A stretch of 32,657 nt of DNA, from the NCBI GenBank assembly GCA_017432285.1, contig JAFRJM010000002.1, positions 1 through 32,657 of the forward strand. The letters are read 5' to 3'. Each line of letters begins with the position of its first letter. Position 1 is the first letter of the stretch. The notes beneath the pieces were generated by a model. It was not told the DNA's origin, searched no databases, and saw only the letters and a program-made list of their open reading frames with translations. Positions 1 to 8,512 of the stretch are shown one piece after another. This DNA is from Oscillospiraceae bacterium (GTDB lineage Bacteria > Bacillota > Clostridia > Oscillospirales > Ruminococcaceae). Both the position numbers and the translations under genes were made by a program.

Positions 1-140
1 AGTTTTTTAAGCACTGTGTACGTAGTGGATTTCTTCCATTCCAGCTGTTCCCAGCACAGTTGTACCAGTTCTCTTGAAGAAAGCGGTTCGTTCTCCCATA
101 TGATATCCGCAAATTTGGACTCAATATTACCAAGCTTCAT
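1..140 (-). CDS. BlaI/MecI-family repressor, N-terminal part (cut by window edge)
   Basis: The first 46 residues of a winged-helix repressor run off the left edge. The residues MKLGNIESKFADIIWENEPL, then an ELVQLCWE stretch and the KKSTTYTVLKK recognition helix, match the two complete BlaI-like proteins in this window (5701-6060 and 24543-24902). The ATG at 138-140 (minus) is preceded by GGAGG at a normal distance. BlaI/MecI proteins bind inverted repeats as dimers and are inactivated when a partner M56 membrane protease is triggered. In both complete pairs here the protease gene follows directly, so a third M56 protein probably lies outside the window. That last point is inference. Confidence 0.85.
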   Translation of the reverse strand, partial: MKLGNIESKFADIIWENEPLSSRELVQLCWEQLEWKKSTTYTVLKK

Positions 141-153
141 AGTTTTCCTCCTT

Positions 154-207
154 GGTCTACTTCCAATAGACTAAAGTTAGTCTATCACTTATAGACCGTG
201 AATGCAA
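154..207 (-). promoter_or_regulatory. Promoter and BlaI-type operator of the partial repressor gene
   Basis: On the minus strand there is a TTGCAT -35 box (202-207), a 17-bp spacer, and a TAGACT -10 box (179-184). Over the -10 sits an inverted repeat, TAGACTAAAGTTAGTCTA (167-184), with 8-bp arms. A second pair, GTCTAT/ATAGAC, is centred near 188, and an outer pair GGTCTA/TAGACC brackets the set. The layout matches the promoters at 5626-5685 and 24913-24965. Autorepression is inferred from family behaviour. Confidence 0.75.
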
Positions 208-312
208 GCATTGATTTCAAAGAATGACTATATCAAACTGCCATTTCACTCCATTTTTGTGAGCCGGTAATTCTTCTAATGTTAGAATAAAAGATAATAC
301 GTGTTTTATGAA

Positions 313-344
313 AAAGATCTGGCGGCAATTCTCCAGATCTTTTT
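313..344. terminator. Bidirectional hairpin terminator
   Basis: AAAGATCTGG and CCAGATCTTT form a 10-bp stem with a 10-nt loop. Both sides are flanked by A/T runs, so it can serve either strand. It lies in the gene-free stretch 141-603, between the partial repressor gene and the lipoprotein gene. That stretch otherwise holds one more hairpin (454-496) and a repeat (499-555). Confidence 0.65.
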
Positions 345-453
345 GTTTATAACGCTTTCCTTTTGTACGGAACCTGATGGATTCCTAAAAGAGCATAAAA
401 ACGATTGATTTTGAAGGAATGGGGTACATTTTCAGAAAATCACTATGTATAGC

Positions 454-496
454 AAAAATGCCTATGTTACAGAAAGTGCTGTAATATAGGCGTTTT
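454..496 (-). terminator. Terminator downstream of the lipoprotein gene
   Basis: GCCTATGTTACAG (460-472) pairs with CTGTAATATAGGC (479-491), 12 of 13 positions, around a 6-nt loop. On the minus strand a T5 run follows (454-458), as expected for the end of the 604-2571 transcript. A shorter T run on the plus side would allow bidirectional use. Confidence 0.75.
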
Positions 497-498
497 CT

Positions 499-555
499 TA
501 TGGTCCGAGGGAGAATAAAGGACATGAGGTCTTAATGCAGACAGTTGCTGTACAT
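499..555. repeat. 57-bp repeat, copy 1 (second copy at 21149-21206)
   Basis: The segment beginning TATGGTCCGAGGGAGAATAA and ending TTGCTGTACAT recurs with a few substitutions and one 1-base indel at 21149-21206. Each copy lies about 50 to 110 bp past the stop of a minus-strand gene for a propeller-like surface protein. No stable hairpin or plausible gene was seen in it. Confidence 0.8.
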
Positions 556-603
556 TTTTTGATTTATTGCCTTATCACAATCAAATCTTGCTTTGCTCTA
601 TAG

Positions 604-2571
604 TTATTCGTACTGAACAAATGAAAGATCAGAAAGCAGGAAACATCCTCCCAAGTCTTTCTTAATCTGTCCATTAATTAGGGTTTCTCTTCCATCCATG
701 ATGTTAATGCAATAACTTTTCACCCCGGAAGAACTTTTTGTTCGTACACAGAACCAGGGATAAACCGCGTAATACCATATCTCATCAGCAGCTTTAAAAT
801 CAGATAAACTCGTATCGCTAAATGTATAGCTGTCAGATTCTTCACCGCTAAATACATCGATAGCAATATATCTGTTGTCTTCCTTCTGGATAATCATTGA
901 ATCTCCGATGAATACCAGAGGCACATTATCTGCTAGGGTCTTTTTTTCTATATTGTCTGATTCAAAATCATAATAGTAAATACACTTATGTCGGTAGTTA
1001 TAGAAAGCTGCTATTCGGTTTCTTTCAGAAATGTATTTATAATATGGGAATATTGCAGAAGATATAGTTCTTATTTCTTTACTTGAAAGGTCAACCGAGA
1101 TTAGCCCTCTGTTAGAAACAAAGTAAACGGTATTACCATCCATGAAAGGAATACTGTCGCCGCTGATTGCGACTGAATCCAGTGTTATCTTTTCAGCTGT
1201 CCTATTAGGCACATCTATTGCTACAAACTGATCATGAGGAGCACCATTTAAAGTGCATATAGCTATCAGCGTATCACCGAACCGGTATAGCTCCCACCAA
1301 TCTGGATTAGACAAAGAAAGACTATTTTCCCCACCAACGAGATCCAGCTGAAATTCCTTCCTATCACAGTAATAATGGACGCTCGCATGCTTATTATCTA
1401 TTGGAACTAACCAAAACGTTCCTTCATTATTACGGTCTAGATTGTTTTTGGTGAAGTTTTGTGCCTTTGATTCTGAAATCATAAAGTCTTTTTCGTCTAT
1501 GATTCCAATATCATCCGGCGAATGCGGTACACCGTTTCTTATCGCCTCTGGGACAGCAACGATGAGTTTCGTTCCATATTGGTCGACCGGCATTCGGCTT
1601 TCGCCCATATCTTTTGCTCTCTGCAGGATTTTTCCACTGTTGAGATCATAGGAAAAGATCATCGGTGATTCTAGAGTGTTGCTTACACCATAATAATATG
1701 CTGTATTTTTTAATACCCGGAAGCCTCCAGAATATGGATTATAGTAGTCATTTGGATAGCAGTCTTCAATGAGCAGAGAATAATCTCCTGAAGAAGCGGT
1801 TTCTTTTCGATACAATGCCTGGGCATCTATGTTATCAGATCCTCTATAGCCATAGGTGAAACCATCTGAGTCTTGCCAATACATGTCGAAGGGCAATCCA
1901 TTTACAGGCTTCTTTCGCTCGGTGTCTTTGTACACACCCAAGTCTTCAACTGTCCCGTTTGAGATGTCCACTCTCAAGAGAAGAGTATCCTGATTCTGGC
2001 CTTTGCTTCCTGTAATGAGAATATGAGTCACATCACCCGGGATACCCCAGATTGGAGATCCAAAGAGGTAGTATTGTTGGTCTGTTTCGACAACTTTTGT
2101 GTTTCCAGTTTGTAAATCGATAATGAATAGTTTGCTTGGAGCATCATCGATAAACTGCTCATATGAATTGTTTCTCAGAGCTCTGCACTCAACAGTTAGG
2201 ATTTTACTATTCCAGAGAACTGGGGCTGAAGGATTGATGCCTGAATAATACTTATAATCAGGCAAATCGATTTTTGAATAGGTTTCTGTGCGGTAATCGA
2301 AAAGAAGAAGAGAAGAAAAGTTTTCCTTTGTGTACAAACCGACATCAGAGGTAGTGCTGCGCTCAAACACACACAACTGTTCTCCGTTATAAGGGAATAG
2401 CCGTTGTTCGCCGCTTTGATTGTCTATCTCCGATGGCGGATCTGCTGTGGTGATTTCCTGTTCGAGCGGAGTGGTAATCTGTTCTGGTTTAGAGTTATTA
2501 GTCTCGCAAGCTACAAGGATAGCAGCAAATATTATCATGACAAATATGAAAGCGGTCTTTTTCCATTTCAT
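604..2571 (-). CDS. Surface lipoprotein with propeller-like repeats, unknown function
   Basis: This is a 655-residue protein. The reading frame is open to an ATG at 2592, but the GGAG ribosome site lies inside that longer version, so the ATG at 2571 (MKWKKTAF) is the better start. A basic N-terminus, a hydrophobic stretch and the lipobox ILVAC give a classic lipoprotein signal, so the product should be anchored outside the membrane. The rest alternates short beta-type segments such as LFIIDLQTGNTKVVE, LISVDLSSKEIRTI and YIAIDVFSGEESD, each resembling one blade of a beta-propeller (DUF5050/TolB-like). No catalytic motif was seen. It resembles in style, but not closely in sequence, the outer domains at 6065-8359 and 21317-24538. 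The role is unknown; ligand binding or sensing is a guess. Confidence 0.8.
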   Translation of the reverse strand: MKWKKTAFIFVMIIFAAILVACETNNSKPEQITTPLEQEITTADPPSEIDNQSGEQRLFPYNGEQLCVFERSTTSDVGLYTKENFSSLLLFDYRTETYSKIDLPDYKYYSGINPSAPVLWNSKILTVECRALRNNSYEQFIDDAPSKLFIIDLQTGNTKVVETDQQYYLFGSPIWGIPGDVTHILITGSKGQNQDTLLLRVDISNGTVEDLGVYKDTERKKPVNGLPFDMYWQDSDGFTYGYRGSDNIDAQALYRKETASSGDYSLLIEDCYPNDYYNPYSGGFRVLKNTAYYYGVSNTLESPMIFSYDLNSGKILQRAKDMGESRMPVDQYGTKLIVAVPEAIRNGVPHSPDDIGIIDEKDFMISESKAQNFTKNNLDRNNEGTFWLVPIDNKHASVHYYCDRKEFQLDLVGGENSLSLSNPDWWELYRFGDTLIAICTLNGAPHDQFVAIDVPNRTAEKITLDSVAISGDSIPFMDGNTVYFVSNRGLISVDLSSKEIRTISSAIFPYYKYISERNRIAAFYNYRHKCIYYYDFESDNIEKKTLADNVPLVFIGDSMIIQKEDNRYIAIDVFSGEESDSYTFSDTSLSDFKAADEIWYYAVYPWFCVRTKSSSGVKSYCINIMDGRETLINGQIKKDLGGCFLLSDLSFVQYE

Positions 2572-2733
2572 GATGTATATACTCCTTCGCATTCTAGTTC
2601 ACCAAGAAATAGTTTCCATTATCCATGTTAGCACAAAGCGACATATGGTTTTTTATGGTTTTGTAAAATAAAGAGCCGTATAGCGTAATAGATGGACAAA
2701 AGATGGATATTTTACTGAAACGAGGAAAAAGAA

Positions 2734-2771
2734 AATCGCCTAAACTCGGGAAGTCCTTTGTTTAAGCGATT
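2734..2771 (-). terminator. Possible terminator of a minus-strand transcript
   Basis: AATCGC-C-TAAAC and GTTTA-A-GCGATT form a stem around a 14-nt loop. On the minus strand a T-rich tract follows (complement of GAAAAAGAAAA). It could end transcription coming from the kinase and leucine-rich remnant side. No gene was recognised between 2593 and 2959. Confidence 0.45.
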
Positions 2772-2845
2772 ATTCAGTGGTACGAGAATTATTATGGGAC
2801 TTATATACGATTAATAGCGATGAAGGCAAAGCGTTGTTTGAAATG

Positions 2846-2879
2846 ACAGTGGGTCAGCAAAATGGACCCACTGTTTTTG
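2846..2879 (+). terminator. Strong plus-strand terminator without an obvious gene
   Basis: ACAGTGGGTC and GACCCACTGT form a perfect 10-bp stem with a 9-nt loop, followed by TTTTTG. No convincing plus-strand gene lies upstream of it between 2593 and 2845, so it may end a short unannotated transcript or be left over from a lost gene. Confidence 0.65.
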
Positions 2880-2959
2880 TGTCTAAAGTTTAAGGAAGGA
2901 TGTAAGAAGTGAAGAATATCTAGCCTTTAACGGAAAAAACGTTAATGATTCCACCAGCC

Positions 2960-3220
2960 CTAATAATAATCACGCATATCCTCATAAAAACCGGAAAACT
3001 GCAGATAGTACTCACAGATTGACTTAAGTTCTTCTTCAGAAATGTGATCTATAAATTTTTGGGCTTGGATAGATGAATTAACATATAAAGTCAACTCTTG
3101 AAGATTTTTTATCTGATTGATAGAACTAAAATCTACCACGTCATTCGAATAAGCTCGCAAAGAAAGATGGGATAATTTTTCTGCTCCGATTAGTTGCGAT
3201 ACAGTTTTATAGAGTTTTAA
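2960..3220 (-). pseudogene. Leucine-rich-repeat protein remnant
   Basis: The minus-strand frame reads LIGAEKLSHLSLRAYSNDVV and then INQIKNLQELTLYV, which has the spacing of leucine-rich repeats, and ends in EDMRDYY before a stop at 2960. The frame stays open upstream to about 3265, where a TAA stands. There is no ATG and no ribosome site, and the only possible start (TTG at 3160) falls within the repeat. It looks like the 3' end of a lost gene joined to the hairpin repeat at 3227-3286. A related repeat style occurs in the N-terminal half of the protein at 9273-11594. Confidence 0.5.
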
Positions 3221-3226
3221 AAAAAC

Positions 3227-3286
3227 AGATGCTATTTGTAACGCAGGCAGCAGTTTTGCCGGAAGTTACCAGATAGCATCTTTTTT
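3227..3286. repeat. Hairpin repeat, copy 1 (degraded copy at 12163-12205)
   Basis: AGATGCTAT (3227-3235) pairs perfectly with ATAGCATCT (3273-3281). Inside, GTAAC pairs with GTTAC, and a T6 run follows on the plus strand. The left arm and centre, including GTAACGCAGGCAGCAGTTT, recur at 12163-12205. It could act as a terminator, but the sharing of loop sequence between copies suggests a small dispersed repeat. Confidence 0.7.
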
Positions 3287-3345
3287 ATGAATATAACGGA
3301 GAGAGACAACTCTTTACGAAACAGGTGTGCAGATATGATGCGCTT

Positions 3346-4710
3346 TTATTCGGTGAGCATATCACTTCTCCAGTTGAATACTACACAGCTGTCAAGTGCA
3401 TCTGCTGATTCGGTATGAACGGGAAGGGCGATGCGCGCTGTAAATGAGCCTTCCTTAGGCAGAAAATCACAGACGCCGTGATACTGATCCGTAAGTTTCT
3501 GTATGGATTTCAGTCCTACTCCGTGGCCGGATCCTGTTTTTGAAGAATGGAGATCTGTATATGGCGAAGTCGTGGAAGTGTTTGTGAGATCCAGGATAAA
3601 GTGATTTGCGTTTACGTAGGTCTGAAAAGTGATTGAAGGATCGGATATCCCTTGCTGCTGTGCCCTCTGACATCCTTCAAGTGCGTTTTCCCACATATTC
3701 CCGATGATGCTGCACAGATCTGCGGGATCCATAAAATCAAGTGATGGAACAACAAGATCCAGTGTGATTCTGATGCCGCAGTTTTTTCCTCTGTTGCAGT
3801 ATATGCTGAGCAAATTGTCGAACATCGGATTGCCGGTGTGTATAAAAGTCGGTGTCTGTTCCAGACCCTGTTCGATCTGGGAGACATAAGCTGAAAGCTC
3901 TTTGCTGTTATCAGAGGAACCTGTCATGGACAGCAGAGCCTGAAGGTGTTTTTTCATATCGTGCTTCCATATGGACAGCTCTTCATAATACTGATTCATC
4001 GTATCAAAGTGTTTCTTGTCACTTTCAAGACGCTGTATGACAAGTGAGTTTTCGCGGATAGTCTCGTTCCGGTCGACAAGAGAGAGAAAGAGCGCAGTGT
4101 ACACGATATTGCTCAGGCATACCAGTGATGTGCTGACAAGCATATAAGCGCTGGATACGCTGTATATATTGTAAAGCCGTAAGAGAAGAAACAATGAAAT
4201 AAAAGACAGGATCAGACAGATGATCAGCAGCAGAGAGTGCTGAAAGGATGTCCTGGAGAAAACTGCTTTTTTCCTGATCAGCACAACGATGATCGTTAAA
4301 AGCGTTGCCCGGACGATCATATTGAACAGACGGTACGGACCGGGATTCATCATTTCTTCGATCGGTACGTCGGACATTATGCGGAAGAATATGCTGGTGT
4401 ACAGCATGTCTACACCGAAGAAGATCACTTGCGTAAGAAGGGACCAGATCAGTTTGAGTTTCAGTGACCCTTCCGTAAACAGCAGCAGGAATGCGAACAG
4501 GAATATCCACAGGACCACGAGCATCTGGGAAAGAGAAGTGCAGTACATGTTCGCAAGTGTGCATATGATGCTAAGAATGGTTATGGACGCCAGATAAAAC
4601 CACTTGCTTTGGAGGAGAAGCTTCAAAACAGAGGATGCCAGCAGGATTATAAGTGCTGAGTCAACAACATTGCTTGCGATCTCAGCGACGGTCCACAAAT
4701 TGAATTCCAT
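3346..4710 (-). CDS. GHKL-type sensor histidine kinase (AgrC/NatK-like)
   Basis: This 454-residue membrane kinase has about six hydrophobic segments in residues 10-215, a short coiled linker, and a phospho-acceptor region around H250-D251 (IWKHDMKKHLQALL). The ATPase domain has an N-box with N338 and N342 (GNMWENALE) and a glycine loop GHGVGL at 395-400. This layout is that of GHKL kinases that sense peptides or membrane stress and signal to LytTR regulators. The start at 4710 has an AAGGAG site and lies 4 bp after the stop of the regulator gene, so the two are co-transcribed, regulator first. The input signal cannot be read from sequence. Peptide sensing is typical of relatives but unproven here. 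Confidence 0.9.
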   Translation of the reverse strand: MEFNLWTVAEIASNVVDSALIILLASSVLKLLLQSKWFYLASITILSIICTLANMYCTSLSQMLVVLWIFLFAFLLLFTEGSLKLKLIWSLLTQVIFFGVDMLYTSIFFRIMSDVPIEEMMNPGPYRLFNMIVRATLLTIIVVLIRKKAVFSRTSFQHSLLLIICLILSFISLFLLLRLYNIYSVSSAYMLVSTSLVCLSNIVYTALFLSLVDRNETIRENSLVIQRLESDKKHFDTMNQYYEELSIWKHDMKKHLQALLSMTGSSDNSKELSAYVSQIEQGLEQTPTFIHTGNPMFDNLLSIYCNRGKNCGIRITLDLVVPSLDFMDPADLCSIIGNMWENALEGCQRAQQQGISDPSITFQTYVNANHFILDLTNTSTTSPYTDLHSSKTGSGHGVGLKSIQKLTDQYHGVCDFLPKEGSFTARIALPVHTESADALDSCVVFNWRSDMLTE

Positions 4711-4714
4711 TGCG

Positions 4715-5425
4715 TCACAAGCTCCTTTTCTGGAACAGTTGCGCTTTTACAGAAGGCAGATATGATCTGCCGATCGGGATCTTTGGATCAACCTGATACA
4801 GCGATATGTAATTTGAACCGATCTCCTGTATATACTCCAAATTGATTATATAGCTCCGGTGACAGCGGACAAGCGTGGTTCCTGCCAGCTGCGGTTCCAG
4901 ACCGGATATCGTGGTATAGAATGACTCTTCCTTATCGGTAAGATGGAACGTAACTTTCTTATTGAAGACCTCGATATAGAGAATAGAGCGGGTGGAAATA
5001 AACCTGTACCGGCCGTTCTGGGATATACGGATGCTGTTTGAAGAAATGTCCCCGGTCCTTGTGGCGGCTTCATCGAGAAGAGTTTCGACAGCATCTTTTT
5101 TCAAAGGCTTAAGAAGGTATGAGACAGCATGTACGGAATAGCCTTCAATAGCATACCGTTCAAAGTTGCTTATGAAAGCTATAGTGGCATCGCTTCCAAG
5201 ATCTCTCAGCGATCTGGCAAACTCAATGCCGTTTTCTTCACCGATCTCGATATCAAGCATAACAAGATCAAATGCAGAGACCAGTGTGGGAGTGACTTCG
5301 CTGAGATCGTTCTTTGTCACGATGTTGACATTCATGTTGCGGTGCGCAGCCCAGTTGCGCACGAGGCAGGGCAGCTGCTCGGTGACAGAATGATCATCGT
5401 CAATAATAAATACATTAAGTTCCAT
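4715..5425 (-). CDS. LytTR-family response regulator
   Basis: This 236-residue protein has a receiver domain with the acidic pocket D9-D11, phospho-acceptor D58 (VMLDIEIGEENG) and K106 (YLLKPL). A C-terminal LytTR DNA-binding domain follows from about residue 133, with the typical FHLTDKEESFYTT and LVRCHRSYIINLEYI segments. LytTR proteins bind pairs of short direct repeats, often controlling secreted peptides or surface proteins. It is the first gene of the regulator-kinase pair and is divergent from the BlaI-M56 pair at 5701. No strong ribosome site precedes the ATG. Its targets are unknown; a direct-repeat pair at 25457-25501 is one place to look. Confidence 0.93.
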   Translation of the reverse strand: MELNVFIIDDDHSVTEQLPCLVRNWAAHRNMNVNIVTKNDLSEVTPTLVSAFDLVMLDIEIGEENGIEFARSLRDLGSDATIAFISNFERYAIEGYSVHAVSYLLKPLKKDAVETLLDEAATRTGDISSNSIRISQNGRYRFISTRSILYIEVFNKKVTFHLTDKEESFYTTISGLEPQLAGTTLVRCHRSYIINLEYIQEIGSNYISLYQVDPKIPIGRSYLPSVKAQLFQKRSL

Positions 5426-5625
5426 GTATATATTCTAGCATGATTCCAAGGCGGGAACTTATGTTGTTTGCGCCGCTAAAAGTGCCGTTCACACCTTCGG
5501 ACTGTGATTGAATTCTGCTGGAAAGTAAGATGAAATCGGAAAAGTGTTTATAAGAAAGAAATAAGTTTTGTAGATAACAAGATCATCCGTGAAAAGACAG
5601 CAAAAAAATTTTTTTAAAAAAGATG

Positions 5626-5685
5626 TTGACATTGTTGGTCTAACGATGTAGACTGCATACAAGGACTAATGCATTAGACCAACAA
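5626..5685 (+). promoter_or_regulatory. Promoter and operator of the 5701 BlaI-M56 operon
   Basis: There is a TTGACA -35 box (5626-5631), a 17-bp spacer, and a TAGACT -10 box (5649-5654). A perfect 12-bp inverted repeat, TTGTTGGTCTAA (5632-5643) and TTAGACCAACAA (5674-5685), brackets the -10 and the start site. The palindrome CTAATGCATTAG (5666-5677) overlaps the right arm. A repressor dimer bound here would block transcription. A GGAGG ribosome site follows at 5688-5692. Confidence 0.8.
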
Positions 5686-5700
5686 TCGGAGGATCATGTT

Positions 5701-6060
5701 ATGGAACTATATCGGTTAGGAGCTATGGAATACCGCTTCCTTTCAATCATCTGGGAGAATGAACCTGTAAGTTCTACGAAGCTTGTTGCTTTATGCAATG
5801 AGGCATTTGGCTGGAAGAAATCCACGACGTATACGATGCTAAAGAGGCTTCAGGAAAAAGGATATGTCAAAAACGTGGATGCTATGGTCACCTCTTTAAT
5901 AGAGAGATCGGAAGTCCTGTCAAACGAAAGCGAAGCTTTTGTTTCCGAGACGTTTTCCGGTTCATTGCCTGGTTTCTTAACTGCCTTCTTCGGAGGCAGG
6001 AAGATTACAGAAGAGGAAGCAAAGGAACTTAAAGACCTGATCGATTCATACAAGGAATAA
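5701..6060 (+). CDS. BlaI/MecI-family transcriptional repressor
   Basis: This 119-residue protein is the usual size for BlaI. The winged-helix half (residues 1-75) carries ERLGAMEYR-type and KKSTTYTMLKRLQEKG motifs, the second being the recognition helix. The C-terminal half (ETFSGSLPGFLTAFFG, then an acidic helix) is the dimerisation region and contains the site that partner proteases cut in characterised relatives. It is very similar to the protein at 24543-24902. The gene sits 4 bp before the M56 gene, and its promoter is covered by inverted repeats, so autorepression relieved by the membrane protease is the likely mechanism. Confidence 0.93.
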   Translation: MELYRLGAMEYRFLSIIWENEPVSSTKLVALCNEAFGWKKSTTYTMLKRLQEKGYVKNVDAMVTSLIERSEVLSNESEAFVSETFSGSLPGFLTAFFGGRKITEEEAKELKDLIDSYKE

Positions 6061-6064
6061 GAAG

Positions 6065-8359
6065 ATGGTTAGATTGTTTCAATCCGTGTTACAGATGAGC
6101 ATTTCTGCGTGCTATGTGATCGCGGCGGTCATGGTGCTGCGGTTCATACTGAGAAAATGCCCGAAGAAGTATTCATATGTTCTTTGGAGCGCAGTTGGCT
6201 TCAGGCTCTGCTGTCCTTATTCTCTGCCTTCAGTGATCAGCTTATTCAATCTGTCTTTCAACAGAAACGGAAGCACAGTAGTAGATCTTTCTGAAGTTAC
6301 TGAGATCATCGGAAGTTCCGGTTCCGGCTCTGTAAAAGTCGGGATGCCTGCAGTCAGCGAAAGCCTGGATCAGATGCTGATAGGATCTTCAGGGACCCTG
6401 TCACCTGTTGAAGGCGATCTCGTACCGTTTGTGCCTGCGGAAGCTCCTGTGCCAGCTGTATCACAAAGCCTTTCCATCGATCCTATGGCAGTACTTGCTG
6501 TTGTTTGGGCGATAGGGGTCTCGATTTTGCTTATTTACAGTTTCATAGCATACTTCAGGGTAAAAAGAGAGGTCAGCCTGTCACTGCCGGTCCGCGGCAA
6601 CATACGTAAGGCTGAGATACGTACACCTTTCATTTTAGGTTTTATCCGACCCGTGATATACATACCGTTCGGGCTTGAGCCTGCTGTGGAGAATATTGCT
6701 GTTTCTCATGAACGGCATCATATAAAGCGTGGAGATCACTTTGTAAAGGCTTTTGCTTTCGTTCTTCTTTGCCTGCACTGGATGAACCCGCTAGTCTGGG
6801 TAGCCTACTTTGAAATGGTGAAAGACATGGAGATGAGCTGCGATGAATATGTCCTTGCTCATTACCGTGATATCACCAAAAGCTACAGCATGGCGCTGCT
6901 GTCATTCTCCGTAGGAAGACAGTTTTCTTTGTCCAGCCCCCTGGCTTTTGGCGAGTGCAGTGTCAAAGAAAGGATCAAAAACGCTATGAAATACAAGATC
7001 GCAAGAAATTCTGTTTCGGTTTTGGCTGCAATATTATGTATCGTTGCATTGGTCTCCTGCGCGACTAACGGGAGCAAAGAAGAGATACCAGGCGGCCCGA
7101 GCGGTGAAACAGATAACAATATTCCGCAGGAGAACACTCCGCAGGAAGAAATAATAGAGTATACAACTCCCACAGTTGTTTATATGAGCAGCATTCTCAG
7201 CAATAAAGGCAGTGACGGATGTGTATATACAGAAATGCATCCTTATGCGGGGCTGGAGAATGTTCTGGAAGACAGGCTTCCCGGAGAAAACTTTGTTTAT
7301 CTTATCAAGATTGATCCGTCAGCAAAGTCTATGAAGGTCAATTGCGATATTCCCGGCTGCAAGCATAACGATGCATCGTGTCCCGGAATAATTAGATACG
7401 CGAATTCCAGCATGATGTTTACAGCTCCTGACGGCAGCAGCATCTATGTGATCTCCTGCGGTGCGCCGGATGGAGAAGCGACAGAAGATTCGCAGTGCGG
7501 AACAATTACAAAAATGGACCTTGACGGGAAAAACAGGGAAGTCATCGTCAGGCTGGGCAGGAATGAACGGTTTGAAAACAATGACCGGGTATATATGGAT
7601 GATGAGCATCTGTATGCATCTGTTATTACATATGACGAAACGACCGGGAAACGTATGAAAACGCTGAACAGTTTTGGCCTGTCAAGCGGATCCGGTGAGG
7701 TTCTGTATGAATATGGATATCTTGGCGAGACAGAAGAGTATCTCAGATGTATGGTATCGTCCAATGAGCTGATAACTGAGGATTATTCTACAAATACTTA
7801 TTATAGGGTAACGTTATCCAGCGGTGAGAAAGAACAGTTCATGCAGTCAATTAACCCAGTACTATTTACGAATACTGATATGATTGTTCTTCATGCACAG
7901 GGTGAAGGAGCGGGGCTTACTGTTTCCGATTACCGCACAGGAGAAACGAAGGAAATACCAGTACCGCAGATACCGAGGAACGGTGACGCCGCAAATAACC
8001 TCTATTCTATCAGGGAACTTCCGGACTGCTGGATACTGATCAATGAGAACATAGATGCAGAAGCAGAGAATTATCTGGTCAATACAGAAACCGGTGAAGT
8101 CATGGTAGCTGCTCTGCGGGCAAACATGGGTATCAGCGGACCTAACGGGATCCCCGGGATCATCGCTTCTCTTGAAGATGAGTATCTCATCGGGAGAAAA
8201 GTGTGGGGCGATCAGTATAAGTGGCATTTCTATGACAAAAACGGAAATGTAGTATATCCGGATTCTGAAACTGAAGGTCCGGGATATTCTTTGATCAGGA
8301 AAGAGGACTATATTCAGGGGAATCCTGATATAACAGGGATCGAGTATATTCTGGACTGA
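6065..8359 (+). CDS. M56 (BlaR1-like) membrane metalloprotease fused to a propeller-like outer domain
   Basis: This protein has 764 residues. Residues 1-335 form a BlaR1/MecR1-type unit: hydrophobic segments near 8-30, 38-60 and 145-170, then the zinc motif HERHH (H215, E216, H219) and a MSCDEYVL segment (C259) typical of M56, then a last hydrophobic segment at about 318-335 ending in VALVSC. In BlaR1 the outer domain is a penicillin-binding sensor. Here there is no SxxK or KTG site. Instead about 430 residues of repeated beta segments follow, including a Cys/His cluster (C427, C432, H434, C439) and a C-terminal IRKEDY signature. It is coupled to the repressor gene 4 bp upstream. Its probable role is to sense an outside signal and destroy the repressor. 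The signal is unknown, and beta-lactam sensing looks unlikely. Confidence 0.88.
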   Translation: MVRLFQSVLQMSISACYVIAAVMVLRFILRKCPKKYSYVLWSAVGFRLCCPYSLPSVISLFNLSFNRNGSTVVDLSEVTEIIGSSGSGSVKVGMPAVSESLDQMLIGSSGTLSPVEGDLVPFVPAEAPVPAVSQSLSIDPMAVLAVVWAIGVSILLIYSFIAYFRVKREVSLSLPVRGNIRKAEIRTPFILGFIRPVIYIPFGLEPAVENIAVSHERHHIKRGDHFVKAFAFVLLCLHWMNPLVWVAYFEMVKDMEMSCDEYVLAHYRDITKSYSMALLSFSVGRQFSLSSPLAFGECSVKERIKNAMKYKIARNSVSVLAAILCIVALVSCATNGSKEEIPGGPSGETDNNIPQENTPQEEIIEYTTPTVVYMSSILSNKGSDGCVYTEMHPYAGLENVLEDRLPGENFVYLIKIDPSAKSMKVNCDIPGCKHNDASCPGIIRYANSSMMFTAPDGSSIYVISCGAPDGEATEDSQCGTITKMDLDGKNREVIVRLGRNERFENNDRVYMDDEHLYASVITYDETTGKRMKTLNSFGLSSGSGEVLYEYGYLGETEEYLRCMVSSNELITEDYSTNTYYRVTLSSGEKEQFMQSINPVLFTNTDMIVLHAQGEGAGLTVSDYRTGETKEIPVPQIPRNGDAANNLYSIRELPDCWILINENIDAEAENYLVNTETGEVMVAALRANMGISGPNGIPGIIASLEDEYLIGRKVWGDQYKWHFYDKNGNVVYPDSETEGPGYSLIRKEDYIQGNPDITGIEYILD

Positions 8360-8393
8360 TGATCCGGGAAATATTGATTAAATCAGTTATAAG

Positions 8394-8427
8394 AAAAACA
8401 CCATCCATTAATTTGAATGGTGTTTTT
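8394..8427 (+). terminator. Terminator of the 5701-8359 operon
   Basis: AAAAACACCAT pairs with ATGGTGTTTTT (11 bp) around a 12-nt loop, with the T run at the end. It lies 34 bp after the M56 stop codon and separates this operon from the gene at 8513. Confidence 0.8.
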
Positions 8428-8512
8428 CACAATAAACAGATTTGTTTCTTAAACGACTGAGATACGAAAAGAAAACAATGCAACAGATAGTATGTGCGGA
8501 GGTGGTGGAATA

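Noticed and set aside
2960-3160. Intact small gene with a TTG start
   Set aside because: The repeat pattern begins upstream of the TTG and no ribosome site is present; a remnant fits better.
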